In this document: piece by piece, positions 8,246 to 17,890 of the stretch | Position numbering within the stretch: the first letter of the stretch is position 1 | How the letters are laid out: the number at the start of each line of letters is the position of its first letter | DNA from: Verrucomicrobiota bacterium | GTDB taxonomy: Bacteria > Verrucomicrobiota > Verrucomicrobiia > Limisphaerales > UBA9464 | Direction of reading: 5' to 3' | Assembly: GCA_947471985.1 (NCBI GenBank) | Contig: CANIZL010000011.1 | Location: 1 to 64,000 of the forward strand | DNA length: 64,000 nt | The notes under the pieces: generated by a model | What the model was told of the DNA's origin: nothing | The model's database searches: none | The model's input: only the letters and a program-made list of their open reading frames with translations | Made by a program: the position numbers and the translations under genes

Positions 8246-11200
8246 ATGATCTACCTCCTGGTCGTTCTCGTTTTAGGCCTCCTCATCTGGCGGGCGGTCC
8301 GGGGTTCGCAGATGCGTGCGGCCCTGGATCAATTCGTTCAGGAATCGCGGCACCTCGAATCCCGTCTGGCTCGCGTCGAACAGGAATTGGCTGAACTGCA
8401 GGCCCGCGTCGTCCCGCCGCTGGCCGGGATGGAGGAACCGCCGCCGATACCCGTCGCACCAACGCTCGCGGTCCCAGTGACCCTGCCAATGCCGATGCCA
8501 ATGCCGGTGCCGGTGGAGCCCCCGGTAGTCACCCCGACGGTGCGCGTGATCGAACCGGTGGAAGATCGGCTGCCAACGAATCGCCTCCCGAGAGCGTTTG
8601 AATTGTCCTCCCCAATCCCGCCCCCCGTCCCGTCCGAACCGCTGTTCGATTGGGAACAGTTTGTCGGCGTGAAACTCTTCGCGTGGCTGGGCGGGCTCGC
8701 GTTGTTCTTTGCTGCGGTACTCGGCCTCAAGTATTCCTTCGATCACGATCTGGTGCCGCCCGCGGTGCGGGCGGCCGGCGGTTTCCTGTTGGGCGCCGGT
8801 CTGGTCGTCGGTGGCATCCTGCTCCGGCGCAAAGCGTACCTGGTGACCTCCCAGACCCTTTGTGCGACCGGCATCGTTATCCTGTATTCGGTGACCTTCG
8901 CCTGTCGGGCCTACTACCATTTTCCGTTTTTCGGCCAGACCACGACGTTTCTCCTGATGTCGATCCTCACGGCGACCGCCTTCTATTTGGCCGTGCGGCT
9001 GGAGGCCCAAGTCGTGGCGGTGCTGGGCATGCTGGGTGGTTTTCTGACGCCGGTGATGTTGTCGACCGGCGAGAATAATCCCCTGGGACTCTTTGGGTAT
9101 GTCGCCTTGCTCGACGTGGGGTTGCTCGCGGTGACCTGGCGCAAGCGTTGGGATTACCTTGCCCTGTCGGCGGCCATTGGGACGGTGGTGATGCAAGTGG
9201 GCTGGTTCGCCAAGTTCTTTGCGGCCGAGGAAATTTTCGTGGCCCAAGCGGTATTTCTCGGGTTCCCGCTGCTCTTTTTCGGCGCCTTTGTTTGGGCGCA
9301 TCGCCGGGATTGGCTGAGTCCTCACGTGATTGCCGCGGTGGCCTTGCCGGCCGTGGTGGCGTTGGTTCTTAGTTTCAATATCGCTTTGGGGGGCACTTTG
9401 GGCGGGCTGCCCGGCCGCGGCTTCTCCATCGCCTTTGGCGCGGATCTGATCCTGCTCGCGATGGTGGCGCTGCGCCCGTCGTTGCGCTGGCTGGAGTCTG
9501 TGGGCGGCGGCGCTTTGTTTGTGCTTTTGGCGTGCTGGACCTTGGGATCGCTCACCGCTGGTTTGTTGTACTGGGCCTTCGGTTTGTACCTCGCGTTCGC
9601 CGTTCTGCACACGGTGTTTCCTCTGGTGCTGGAGCGACTCCGCCCGCGCGAAATGCCGTCTGGTGGGCTTTGGAGTCAGTTCATTCCCGCCGCCGCCTTG
9701 TTGCTCGTGCTGTTGCCCATCGTGCGCGAATTGACCGTTCCCTGGATCTTCTGGGCGGTGGTGCTGATGGTCGATCTGCTGGCCGTCCTGCTCGCGCTGG
9801 TCGCGGGTGCCCTGCTCGGCTTGCTGGCCGTCCTGGTGTTCACGGTGGCCATCACCGCGGTGTGGTTGGCTCAATCGACCACCCAGGCGGTGGATCTTTC
9901 CGAAAGCATCGTGGTGATCGGAGGCTTCGCCCTGTTCTTCTTTGCGGCGAGTGCGTTCGTTTGGAAGAAGACGCTGCCGCCGGCCCTCGCCGTGGGATTG
10001 GGCTTGGAAGAGCAGGGCGATGCATCGGACGCATCCCGTCCCACGGATCTCCGTTCGATGATTCCGGCGCTGTCGGCGGTCCTCCCGTTTCTGCTGCTCA
10101 TCATGGTGGTGGCGCAGTTCAAACCCGCGAATCCCTCGCCGGTCTACGGTCTCGCGGCCGTGCTGGTGATCCTTCAATTGGGATTGGCCCGGATAACCCG
10201 CTTGGATTCGCTCCTCGCCGGGGCGCTTGGGAGTGTCTGGTTGTTACAGGCGGCGTGGCTGGGGTCGGCTTTCGATCCGCAACGCGCCGGCGTGCCCCTG
10301 GCGTGGAACCTGGGTTTCTATGCCGTGTTGTCGGTGTTCCCGTTTGTTTTCGTGCGTGAATACCGGCTCCGGACGCTGCCGTGGGCGGTGGCCGCTCTAA
10401 CCGGTGTGCTGCAATTTGTCCTCGTCTATTGGCTGGTGCTGGCGGCCTATCCCCACCTCGCGATGGGCCTGCTGCCGGCGGCCTTTGCCGTGTTCAGCCT
10501 GGGGGGATTGTGGGCGGTGTGGAAGCTCGTGCCAGTCGACGCACCGTCGCGATCCGCGCAGCTCGCGTGGTGGGGCGGGATGGCGTTGTTCTTCCTCACG
10601 ATCATCCTTCCGATCCAGTTTTCCCGGCAATGGATTACCGTGGGGTGGGCCTTGGAAGGTACGGCGTTGTGCTGGCTCTTCCGTCGGGTGCCGCACCCCG
10701 GATTGCGCCAGATCGGGGTGGCCTTGTTGGTGGCCGCCTTCGTTCGGCTGGCATTGAATCCGGCGGTGCTGTCGTATCACCCGCGTGCGGCCACCCCGAT
10801 TCTGAACTGGTATCTCTACACCTACACGACGGTGGCGATGAGCCTGTTTGCGGCGGCCCGGTTGCTGGCGCCACCGCGGCACGAACTCAACGGCTATAAC
10901 GTCCCGCCGCTCCTGCAGGGCGGGGGTACGGTGCTGGCGTTTCTGCTGATGAACCTGGAAATCGCCGATTATTTCGGTTCGGGGGCGACGCTGACCTTCG
11001 AGTTTTCCGGCAACTTCGCGCGCGACATGACCTACACGATCGCCTGGTCGCTCTTCGCCTTTGTGCTGTTGCTGGTCGGGATTGGCCGCCGGGTCCGTGC
11101 CGTGCGCTACGCCAGCATCGGTCTCTTGGGCGTCGCCCTGCTGAAGTTGTTCTTTCACGATCTCGCCCGACTGAATCAGCTCTACCGGATCGGCGCCTTC

Positions 11201-11305
11201 GTGGCCGTGGCCATCATCGCGATGCTGGCGTCGTTCCTTTACCAACGCTTTCTCGCGGCCGACGAGGTTGCAGCCGAAACCGTCCATCCGCAGGAAGGCA
11301 ACTGA
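8246..11305 (+). CDS. DUF2339-family multi-pass membrane protein
   Basis: 1019-aa integral membrane protein. Residues 1-15 form a first TM helix (MIYLLVVLVLGLLIW). A short coiled coil follows (LESRLARVEQELAELQARV, about residues 38-56), then a Pro/Met/Val-rich linker with PMPMPMPVPVEPP. From about residue 140 to the end there are more than 20 hydrophobic segments. The stretch WEQFVGVKLFAWLGGLALFF at about residue 135 is the hallmark opening of DUF2339 proteins. The family is widespread in Bacteroidetes, Proteobacteria and Verrucomicrobia and has no established function; roles in the envelope have been guessed only from topology. Length is typical. Confidence 0.87.
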   Translation: MIYLLVVLVLGLLIWRAVRGSQMRAALDQFVQESRHLESRLARVEQELAELQARVVPPLAGMEEPPPIPVAPTLAVPVTLPMPMPMPVPVEPPVVTPTVRVIEPVEDRLPTNRLPRAFELSSPIPPPVPSEPLFDWEQFVGVKLFAWLGGLALFFAAVLGLKYSFDHDLVPPAVRAAGGFLLGAGLVVGGILLRRKAYLVTSQTLCATGIVILYSVTFACRAYYHFPFFGQTTTFLLMSILTATAFYLAVRLEAQVVAVLGMLGGFLTPVMLSTGENNPLGLFGYVALLDVGLLAVTWRKRWDYLALSAAIGTVVMQVGWFAKFFAAEEIFVAQAVFLGFPLLFFGAFVWAHRRDWLSPHVIAAVALPAVVALVLSFNIALGGTLGGLPGRGFSIAFGADLILLAMVALRPSLRWLESVGGGALFVLLACWTLGSLTAGLLYWAFGLYLAFAVLHTVFPLVLERLRPREMPSGGLWSQFIPAAALLLVLLPIVRELTVPWIFWAVVLMVDLLAVLLALVAGALLGLLAVLVFTVAITAVWLAQSTTQAVDLSESIVVIGGFALFFFAASAFVWKKTLPPALAVGLGLEEQGDASDASRPTDLRSMIPALSAVLPFLLLIMVVAQFKPANPSPVYGLAAVLVILQLGLARITRLDSLLAGALGSVWLLQAAWLGSAFDPQRAGVPLAWNLGFYAVLSVFPFVFVREYRLRTLPWAVAALTGVLQFVLVYWLVLAAYPHLAMGLLPAAFAVFSLGGLWAVWKLVPVDAPSRSAQLAWWGGMALFFLTIILPIQFSRQWITVGWALEGTALCWLFRRVPHPGLRQIGVALLVAAFVRLALNPAVLSYHPRAATPILNWYLYTYTTVAMSLFAAARLLAPPRHELNGYNVPPLLQGGGTVLAFLLMNLEIADYFGSGATLTFEFSGNFARDMTYTIAWSLFAFVLLLVGIGRRVRAVRYASIGLLGVALLKLFFHDLARLNQLYRIGAFVAVAIIAMLASFLYQRFLAADEVAAETVHPQEGN

Positions 11306-11391
11306 GCGGGGCTTGGATCCCGTGTTTGGCCAATCGGATTCGATTGCCCGATTGAGGGGGTATTGGTCGATGGCCGATACCTCCACGGACA

Positions 11392-11883
11392 TCAGCCCTT
11401 CGGGCCGGGAAGGTGTTGCTGCAACTGGAGGACCCGCGGATGAAAGCCGAAGCGTTGGTACAGCGCGAGGGCCTCGCGGTTTTCGTAGGCGACCGAGACG
11501 GATTTCGAAACGGCACCGACGGCATCGCACCAGGCCAGCGCCCGCCGCAGCAGTTCGGTGCCGATGCCGTGACCGCGAAATGATTCGTCGACGAACATGG
11601 AATCCACTTCGCCCCGGCCGTCGGCGGTCACGGTGGTCACGCAATAGGCGATGTCCGTCGGGTCGCCGGTGCCGCGGACCAGTTCGATCCGGAGATGTCC
11701 TTGGGCGGCCTTGGCCAGCAGGCCTGCCTTGCGGGGCGTGAAATTGTAGGGCGGCTGTTCGCCTGGGAAGCGCTCCAGCCACGGGGCGTGATACCCCCGG
11801 AGTTTTTCCCACAACGGGCGGAGGACGTCGATGGACTCCGCTTCGATGAGGCGGTAGACAAGTATCGGCGAGCCCTCTTTCAT
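11392..11883 (-). CDS. GNAT-family N-acetyltransferase
   Basis: 163-aa protein with the GNAT acetyl-CoA-binding fold. The core motif A is VDSMFVDESFRGHGIGTELL (about residues 92-111), which includes the R-G-x-G-I-G pyrophosphate loop, followed by a helix and the usual beta-5/alpha-4 region ending in ENREALALYQRFGF. The substrate could be an amine, a small metabolite or a protein N terminus and cannot be told from sequence. It is a single gene, convergent with the DUF2339 gene and divergent from the large gene at 12063. Confidence 0.85.
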   Translation of the reverse strand: MKEGSPILVYRLIEAESIDVLRPLWEKLRGYHAPWLERFPGEQPPYNFTPRKAGLLAKAAQGHLRIELVRGTGDPTDIAYCVTTVTADGRGEVDSMFVDESFRGHGIGTELLRRALAWCDAVGAVSKSVSVAYENREALALYQRFGFHPRVLQLQQHLPGPKG

Positions 11884-12062
11884 GGAGTGACGATATACCC
11901 GTGTGGCGTCGGGAACGGGGGCGGTGGATCGACGGTCGTCATGGGCTCTGGTTTACCGCGAACCCGAGGAAAAACCAAGTCCGACTCCGGAGGAAATCGG
12001 AACAGTCGATTTGTCCGAGTGGAACCGTGGACACCCGGAAAAGCTGGGCTACAGGATCGTCC

Positions 12063-15000
12063 ATGTTCCCCGGTCCGAACTGCTCTCAAGGAGTGCCGTG
12101 TTCCGTGTTGCCCACCACATCGGTCCGAATCTTCGCGTTGCTGCTTTTGAGCCTGGGACTGGGGGCATGGGCGGCTCTGCCTACGCCGGCGCCAGGCTGG
12201 AAGTTGGAGCTATTGGCGCAGGCTCCGGATATCTCGCATCCCAGCGTCGTGACAGCGGCGCCGGATGGCCGGATTTTTGTGGCGGAGGATCCCATGGATA
12301 TCCGCGAGGACGTCAAACCGGATGCCCTTGCCGGGCGCATCTGGTGTCTGCATCCCGACGGACATCGCACGCTTTATGCAACCAACCTGCATGCGGTGTT
12401 TGGAATGCAGTATCTGGAGGGAAACCTGTATGTGCTGCATAACCCCGTGCTCTCGGTGTTCCGGGATGGCGGGGACACTGGACGCGAACCGCACGACCTT
12501 CTGACCCACACGCTGGCCGAGCCCTGGGCACTGGGTTGGAATGATCACATTCCCGCGAATTTCAAGCTGGGCATGGACGGCTACTTCTATCTCGCGGTCG
12601 GGGACAAAGGATTGTCGGAATGTGCCGGCACCGATGGACGAAAGCTTTCCCTGCGCGGCGGGGGCGTCGTGCGATTCCGGCCGGATGGCAGTGGCTTGGA
12701 GGTTTTTGCCACCGGGGTGCGCAACATTCTCGATGTGGCGCTGAATGCCGAGGACGAGTGCTTCACCTACGACAACACGGATGAGCATCAGTGGATGGGC
12801 CGGCTGACACATATGGTGGAAGCGGGCATCTACGGTTACCCGCACGACTTCATTCCCCGCCGTCCGTACACGTTGTGGATGATGCATGACTTCGGGGCGG
12901 GGGCGGCGTGCGGCACGCTGTGCAACACCGACGACGGATTGCCGTCGGCGATGGCGGGGAATCTCTTTCTATCGGACTTCGGCAAACGCCAGATCCTGCA
13001 AGTGAAGGTCGAACGCGCGGGGGGCGGATACCGGATGGCGGGGAGTCAGGAACTCTTTCCGAATCCACCCGATGATTTTCGTCCGGTGGGCATCGCGTGG
13101 TCCGCGGATGGGCGCTCTCTGCTGGTGTGTGATTGGCAGTATCGCGATCAAAAGGCGAACGTGTCTGTGGGGCGTTTATGGAAGCTGACGTCCACCGGCG
13201 CCGCACCGACGGCGGTGCGTCCGGTGTGGTGGGCGGATCTCGCTTCGGGGCGAATCCCGCCAGCGGCGGTGGCGGGTGAGGAATTGCTATCGGCCCTGGC
13301 TCATCCGGCGCGTGCGGTGCGGCTGACGGCGCAGCGGGCGTTGTCGGTCCGGGCCGCCGCGAACGACGGCAGCGCGATCGTGGCGGGTTTGGTGCGCCGA
13401 TGGGAATCCACCACGGAACTCCCGCTTACGCGGATTCACGCGCTCTGGGCGCTGGACGCCTTCGACGAAGCCCGCGGCAGCCGGGGGAGCGTGTTGGCCG
13501 TCGCCGGTGGAGCGAATGCCGAACTGGCTTCCCAGGCCCTGCGCCAGCTCAGTCAGCGGCGAGTGAACTCGGCGCTGCCCGTGGCCCGGCTCGCTTTGCG
13601 GCATCCGGTGGCCGCCGTGCGGTTGCAGGCCGCGACCCTGTTGGGGCGCGTGGTGGACGCGGATTCGGTCGCTCCGTTGATCGTCGCCTTGGGGGAAGAG
13701 GCGGACGACGTCGTGCGTTATTCACTCTTTACCGCCCTGCATCGGATTGCCGAGCAACGCGCTGAAGCGGCCGCCTCGTTGGTCGCCGGACTGGGCGCGG
13801 CAAATGCACGGATTCGCGAAGGCTGTGAATGGGCTTTGCGGGACCTGTCGACGGACGCCGTGGTGGAGGCGTTAAGTCGGGTCGTGGCCAACGGCGCGGG
13901 CCCGTCGATCCAGTCGGCACTGCGGTTGCTCGGGCCGTTGGCCTTGCGGGTCCCGACGGGGCCGTACGTTTGGGGCGCCTATCATCCAGCGGAGAACCCG
14001 CCCCCGGCCCGCACGGAACGATGGGCGGGGACCGAAGCCGTGCTCGCGGCCTTGCGCGGCGCACTGACGCAGACCGATCCGTCGGTGCGCGCGGCAGCGG
14101 TGACTGCGACGGGCGAGGCGCGCGATTCGCGGTCCGTGGCGGCGTTGGGCACGATTCTGAAGGACGATGCCGTGGTGGAGGTGCGTCTGGCCGCGCTGGC
14201 CGCGCTCGTGAAAGTGGACGCCACCGGTACTCCGGCGCGGGCCGCGGGATTGCTCGAGGAAAAGCTGCCGCCACCCTTGCGCCAGGCCGCGCTGGAGGTG
14301 CTGGCGAGTGCGCCTCCTCCGGGCAGTTCTCCGATGTTGCGCGGGCTGTTGACCGGCGGGACGGCCGGGGAAAAGGCCCTGGCGCTGCGAGCCCTGGCCC
14401 GGTTGGCCGATCCGACGAACACCCCGGCGCTGCTGGCGTCGGCGGCGGATCCGGAACTGCGTGCGCTGGCGGTTCGCGCGTTGGCAGCGGCGCCGGATTT
14501 GCGCAGTGTGCCGCGGTTTCTGGAGGCGCTGGCGTCGTCGGATGCCGTGGTGGTCGGGGCGGTTCGGTCGGCTCTGACCAAACTCGGTGCGGCCGCGCTG
14601 CCGGAAATCCTGCGGCAGGCGGACACTCTTCCGGCAGGTGTGCGCGGTTCGTTACGCGATGTTTTCAAGGACGTGCCGGCCGCGCGGGATCATCCTTTGT
14701 TCGCCCAGCTTCCGGTCGCCGATCCGGCCGTCTATGCCGCCTACGCGACGGCGCATCCGGGGGATCCTTGGCGCGGACAACAGCTCTTCTTTGGCAGCAC
14801 GGGCATCGCGTGCACCGCGTGTCATCAGGTTGCCGGACATGGGGGTGTCGTAGGACCCGACCTTACCCTGGCGGGCCGGCAGTTCGGTCGGGCGGAGATC
14901 ATCGAGAGCATTCTTTATCCCAGTCGAATCGTCCGGGAGGGCTATCGGCAGAGCGTGATCACCACCACCGATGAACGGGAATTCATCGGCGTGATTCGCA

Positions 15001-15806
15001 GCGAGACCGCGGCGGGCTTAACGATTGTCGACGTCGCCGGCACGGCCACGGTGGTTCCCCCGCAAGAGGTCAAGGTGCGCCAGAATCTGCCGGACTCGAT
15101 GATGCCCGAGGGGCTGCACGCGGCGCTCACGCCGGAACAGTTCGCGGATCTCGTGGCGTATGTCGCTAGTCGGACGCGCGATCCCCGGACCGACCCCGCG
15201 CCGCCGCTGCCCGACGGCTTTGAAGCCCTTTTCAACGGGCGCGATCTCGCGGGCTGGCGGATGACGGATCAGAATCGCCAGCACTGGTCGGTGAAGGACG
15301 GGCGCATCCGGCACGATGGCGTGGGGGGCGATCTCTGGCACGAACGGAAGTTGGTTGATTTTGAACTGCTGGTGGACTGGCGCTGGCCCGGTGCGCCCCA
15401 GGTGGTCGATTTTCCGGTCATCAATGCCGAGGGACAGCAACTCGACCGGCAGGAGCGCGTGCTCGATGCGGGCGACAGCGGGATATTTCTGCGGGGCCTC
15501 TACAAGGCGCAGGCCAATCTCTTCTGTTATCCCGTGGGCAGCGGAGAATTCTGGGAGTATCGCGAAAGCCTGGCCGGCGCGGCGCGGCGCGCGGTCACGC
15601 CGAGTCGCCGGGCGGATGCCCCGTTGGGCGATTGGAATCGGATGCGGATTCAGCTGCGCGGTGACGCGGTCACCGTGGAGTTGAACGGTCAGGAAGTCAT
15701 CACCGGTGCTGTGCTCCCGGCGCTCCCGGGGCGCGGCCCCATCGGCTTCCAACACGAACACGGCGAATTGGAAATCCGCACGGTCGGAGTGCGGCCTTTG
15801 CAGTGA
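12063..15806 (+). CDS. Secreted propeller / HEAT / cytochrome c / DUF1080 fusion protein
   Basis: About 1247 aa, exported by an N-terminal signal peptide (hydrophobic run IFALLLLSLGLGAWAA). Residues about 40-390 match the PVC-type membrane-bound dehydrogenase beta-propeller. Residues 400-870 are repeated helical pairs of HEAT type rich in Ala and Val. A single c-type haem motif, CTACH, is at about residues 917-921, with distal-side sequence SRIVREGY. Residues from about 1050 are a DUF1080 (3-keto-disaccharide hydrolase/lectin-like) domain starting FEALFNGRDLAGW. The start may be ATG 12063 (AGGA 7-10 bases before) or GTG 12105 (AAGGAG at 12088). The combination suggests periplasmic oxidation of a sugar with electron transfer to the haem; the substrate is inferred only. 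Confidence 0.85.
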   Translation: MFPGPNCSQGVPCSVLPTTSVRIFALLLLSLGLGAWAALPTPAPGWKLELLAQAPDISHPSVVTAAPDGRIFVAEDPMDIREDVKPDALAGRIWCLHPDGHRTLYATNLHAVFGMQYLEGNLYVLHNPVLSVFRDGGDTGREPHDLLTHTLAEPWALGWNDHIPANFKLGMDGYFYLAVGDKGLSECAGTDGRKLSLRGGGVVRFRPDGSGLEVFATGVRNILDVALNAEDECFTYDNTDEHQWMGRLTHMVEAGIYGYPHDFIPRRPYTLWMMHDFGAGAACGTLCNTDDGLPSAMAGNLFLSDFGKRQILQVKVERAGGGYRMAGSQELFPNPPDDFRPVGIAWSADGRSLLVCDWQYRDQKANVSVGRLWKLTSTGAAPTAVRPVWWADLASGRIPPAAVAGEELLSALAHPARAVRLTAQRALSVRAAANDGSAIVAGLVRRWESTTELPLTRIHALWALDAFDEARGSRGSVLAVAGGANAELASQALRQLSQRRVNSALPVARLALRHPVAAVRLQAATLLGRVVDADSVAPLIVALGEEADDVVRYSLFTALHRIAEQRAEAAASLVAGLGAANARIREGCEWALRDLSTDAVVEALSRVVANGAGPSIQSALRLLGPLALRVPTGPYVWGAYHPAENPPPARTERWAGTEAVLAALRGALTQTDPSVRAAAVTATGEARDSRSVAALGTILKDDAVVEVRLAALAALVKVDATGTPARAAGLLEEKLPPPLRQAALEVLASAPPPGSSPMLRGLLTGGTAGEKALALRALARLADPTNTPALLASAADPELRALAVRALAAAPDLRSVPRFLEALASSDAVVVGAVRSALTKLGAAALPEILRQADTLPAGVRGSLRDVFKDVPAARDHPLFAQLPVADPAVYAAYATAHPGDPWRGQQLFFGSTGIACTACHQVAGHGGVVGPDLTLAGRQFGRAEIIESILYPSRIVREGYRQSVITTTDEREFIGVIRSETAAGLTIVDVAGTATVVPPQEVKVRQNLPDSMMPEGLHAALTPEQFADLVAYVASRTRDPRTDPAPPLPDGFEALFNGRDLAGWRMTDQNRQHWSVKDGRIRHDGVGGDLWHERKLVDFELLVDWRWPGAPQVVDFPVINAEGQQLDRQERVLDAGDSGIFLRGLYKAQANLFCYPVGSGEFWEYRESLAGAARRAVTPSRRADAPLGDWNRMRIQLRGDAVTVELNGQEVITGAVLPALPGRGPIGFQHEHGELEIRTVGVRPLQ

Positions 15807-15822
15807 GCCGCGCGATTTGGAT

Positions 15823-16266
15823 TCACGCGCCCGGCGCGGCGGCCGGACGTTCCCAGCGAAATTTGCGATCGGCCTCCGCGATGGGTTGATCGTTGATGCT
15901 CGCGAAGCGTCGGCGCATGTAGCCGAATTCGTCGAACTCCCAGTTCTCATTGCCATGCGCGCGATGCCACTGGCCGGCCGCATCATGGTATTCGTATTCG
16001 AAGCGGACCGCGATCCGGTTGTCGGTGTAGGCCCAGAGTTCCTTCTTCAAACGGTAGTCGTGTTCGCGTTCCCATTTCCGGCGAAGGAACTCCACGACCT
16101 GGGCGCGGCCGTTGAGGAATTCGGTGCGATTGCGCCACTCGGTGTCTTCTGTGTAGGCGAGCGCGACGCGCTCGGGATTGCGGCTGTTCCAGGCATCTTC
16201 GGCGGCCTGGATCTTTTGCCGCGCCGTGGTTTCGTTGAACGGCGGCAGGGGCGGTCGGGGGTTCAT
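15823..16266 (-). CDS. DUF1348 / NTF2-like (SnoaL-like) protein
   Basis: 147-aa small protein of the cone-shaped NTF2-like fold. The characteristic stretches are [17 protein letters not shown] (about residues 22-38), a [18 protein letters not shown] helix and RFEYEYHD, matching the DUF1348 subgroup. Family members bind small hydrophobic or modified substrates, but most have no assigned reaction. The frame stays open upstream, but the ATG at 16266 is chosen because the family N terminus starts there and it lies just downstream of the stop of the preceding flavoprotein gene. The two are separated by one base, so they are almost surely co-translated. Confidence 0.83.
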   Translation of the reverse strand: MNPRPPLPPFNETTARQKIQAAEDAWNSRNPERVALAYTEDTEWRNRTEFLNGRAQVVEFLRRKWEREHDYRLKKELWAYTDNRIAVRFEYEYHDAAGQWHRAHGNENWEFDEFGYMRRRFASINDQPIAEADRKFRWERPAAAPGA

Positions 16267-16267
16267 G

Positions 16268-16864
16268 TCAGGAACGGTTTTGCAATTGAGCTTCGAGTTC
16301 CGCGATGCGCTGCTGGAGCGGCGCCACGGCCGCTTCCACCTCGCTGGCCGTAAACCGGGGCGTGATGTACTTGGGGCAGTTCCAGTCGAAGGACAGCACG
16401 TCCACCAAAAACACTCGTTCCACGAGGCCGCGGACGGCGGGTTCGGCGAGTTGCGCCACCAGGTCCGGATGGGCCCGCGCATCGACGGTGCGGGCATGGC
16501 CGAGGATCTTCAGGCGTTCGCGCCGGGGATAATCCATCAGGAACAGGGCGACGCGATCGTTCACCGCGAGATTGCCCGTGGAGAGCAGTTGTCGATTGCC
16601 TTTGTAGTCCGCGAAGGCGAGTTGGGTCGGACTGACCACGTGCAGAAATCCGGGAGCGCCGCCGCGGTGCTGCACATAGGGCCAGCCGGTTTCCGAGACC
16701 GTGGCCAGATAGAACGAGTCGCGGGCGGCAATGAACTCGCCTTCCTCCGGTGTGAGGGCATCGCGCTCCGGCATCGGACCGGTGTTCGCGTGGCGGCCGT
16801 AATAGTGTTCCTGCGCGGCCAGTGCGGCGGGAGTGAGTACGGTGTGCAGATAACGATCGGCCAT
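16268..16864 (-). CDS. Pyridoxamine 5'-phosphate oxidase-like flavoprotein
   Basis: 198-aa protein of the FMN-binding split-barrel family. The N-terminal half carries [22 protein letters not shown]-type sequence, where the FMN site begins, followed by [12 protein letters not shown] and the [11 protein letters not shown]-like strand ([16 protein letters not shown]). The C-terminal end is a short coiled coil ([13 protein letters not shown]). The frame is open 114 codons further upstream across the arsS tail, but that part is a shadow; the ATG at 16864 matches the family N terminus. It lies 68 bases after arsS and 1 base before the NTF2-like gene, so it forms part of the same leftward cluster. 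A general flavin oxidoreductase role is likely; the substrate is unknown. Confidence 0.85.
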   Translation of the reverse strand: MADRYLHTVLTPAALAAQEHYYGRHANTGPMPERDALTPEEGEFIAARDSFYLATVSETGWPYVQHRGGAPGFLHVVSPTQLAFADYKGNRQLLSTGNLAVNDRVALFLMDYPRRERLKILGHARTVDARAHPDLVAQLAEPAVRGLVERVFLVDVLSFDWNCPKYITPRFTASEVEAAVAPLQQRIAELEAQLQNRS

Positions 16865-16932
16865 GGGATTGTTGTTAAGGTTCGAGAAAATGCGGATGAA
16901 ACCGGCGGTGGTCGTCGCCCTGGGAAAAAGGA

Positions 16933-17877
16933 TCAAGCCACGGCGCCGGAACAACTGCTGCCGCAGCCCGCGGTGCAGGCGAGGCAATGGACCCCGGTCT
17001 GAATCGCCCAGTCTTCGAGCGAAGTTGGGGTGACATCCCAAAGGTAGAGTGGCTGCCCGTTGCGAATCTGGAGCTGGAGCATCTGGTTGAAATCGCAATC
17101 GTAGATTTCGCCGCGCCAGCCGACGCTCAGGGTATGGCGACACATCAGGCCGGCCACCGTGGCGGGATTGAATTCGTGGGCGAGCAGATCCAAGTAGGTG
17201 TCCCACTGTCCCTGGCGTTGGAGATCCACCGCAAAACGCGCGATGGGCTGGTTGGTAATGGTGAACAGCCGCGTAAATTCAATGCCGAAGCGCTCGCGCA
17301 GTTCCAGTCGGTAGTCCGCCTCCAGCTCGGCCTGGGGACCGGGGAGTTTCGCCCCCAGCGGATTGTAAACGAGACTCAACGGCAGTCGGGTGCCATAACC
17401 GACGGCATTCAATTTCTGGAGCGCCGCGATGCTCTTGGCGAAGACGCCGTCGCCGCGTTGGGCATCCACGTTCTCGGCTGAATAGCAGGGCAGGGAGGCC
17501 ACGACTTCCACTTCGTGTTCGGCCAGGTAAGCGGGCAGCCAGGCAAAGGCGGCCGTCTCGATGATCGTGAGATTGTTGCGATCAATGACGTGCGCCCCCA
17601 CCGCCCGCGCGGTCTCCACCAGATAGCGGAAATGCGCGCTCAACTCCGGCGCACCGCCCGTGATGTCCACCGTGGCCGGGCGATGCTCGCGGATCCACGC
17701 GCCGACGCGGTGTGCGACGGCTTCGGACATCATCTCCGTGCGCCAGGGCGCCGCGTCCACGTGGCAGTGGGTGCAGGTTTGATTGCACTGGCGGCCGACG
17801 TTGACCTGCAGCGTCTCCAAACGACCCCGACGGAGATGCAGTCCGTGGTCGGCGAGTTTCGCGTTAAAGCGGTTCAT
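16933..17877 (-). CDS. arsS: Arsenosugar biosynthesis radical SAM protein ArsS
   Basis: 314-aa radical SAM enzyme. The 4Fe-4S cluster motif is CNQTCTHCH (C-x3-C-x2-C) around residues 32-40, followed by the GGAPE motif (VDITGGAPEL) that binds SAM. The C-terminal half is the DUF3641 domain, ending in CLACTAGCGSSCSGAVA, a Cys-rich tail typical of ArsS. In cyanobacteria and other bacteria, ArsS acts after ArsM in making 5'-deoxyadenosyl-dimethylarsinoyl arsenosugars. Here it follows a methyltransferase of exactly the partner type by 13 bases on the same strand, which strongly supports the call. I chose ATG 17877 (MNRFNAKL) over an upstream start that overlaps arsM. Confidence 0.88.
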   Translation of the reverse strand: MNRFNAKLADHGLHLRRGRLETLQVNVGRQCNQTCTHCHVDAAPWRTEMMSEAVAHRVGAWIREHRPATVDITGGAPELSAHFRYLVETARAVGAHVIDRNNLTIIETAAFAWLPAYLAEHEVEVVASLPCYSAENVDAQRGDGVFAKSIAALQKLNAVGYGTRLPLSLVYNPLGAKLPGPQAELEADYRLELRERFGIEFTRLFTITNQPIARFAVDLQRQGQWDTYLDLLAHEFNPATVAGLMCRHTLSVGWRGEIYDCDFNQMLQLQIRNGQPLYLWDVTPTSLEDWAIQTGVHCLACTAGCGSSCSGAVA

Positions 17878-17890
17878 GCGGGTGCCGGCG

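Noticed and set aside
8273-10177. 634-aa minus-strand frame in the DUF2339 gene
   Set aside because: Basic, His/Gln-rich sequence antisense to clear transmembrane segments; not a real protein.
16865-17206. N-terminal extension of the PNPOx-like frame
   Set aside because: Overlaps the end of arsS in another frame and is not part of the family fold.
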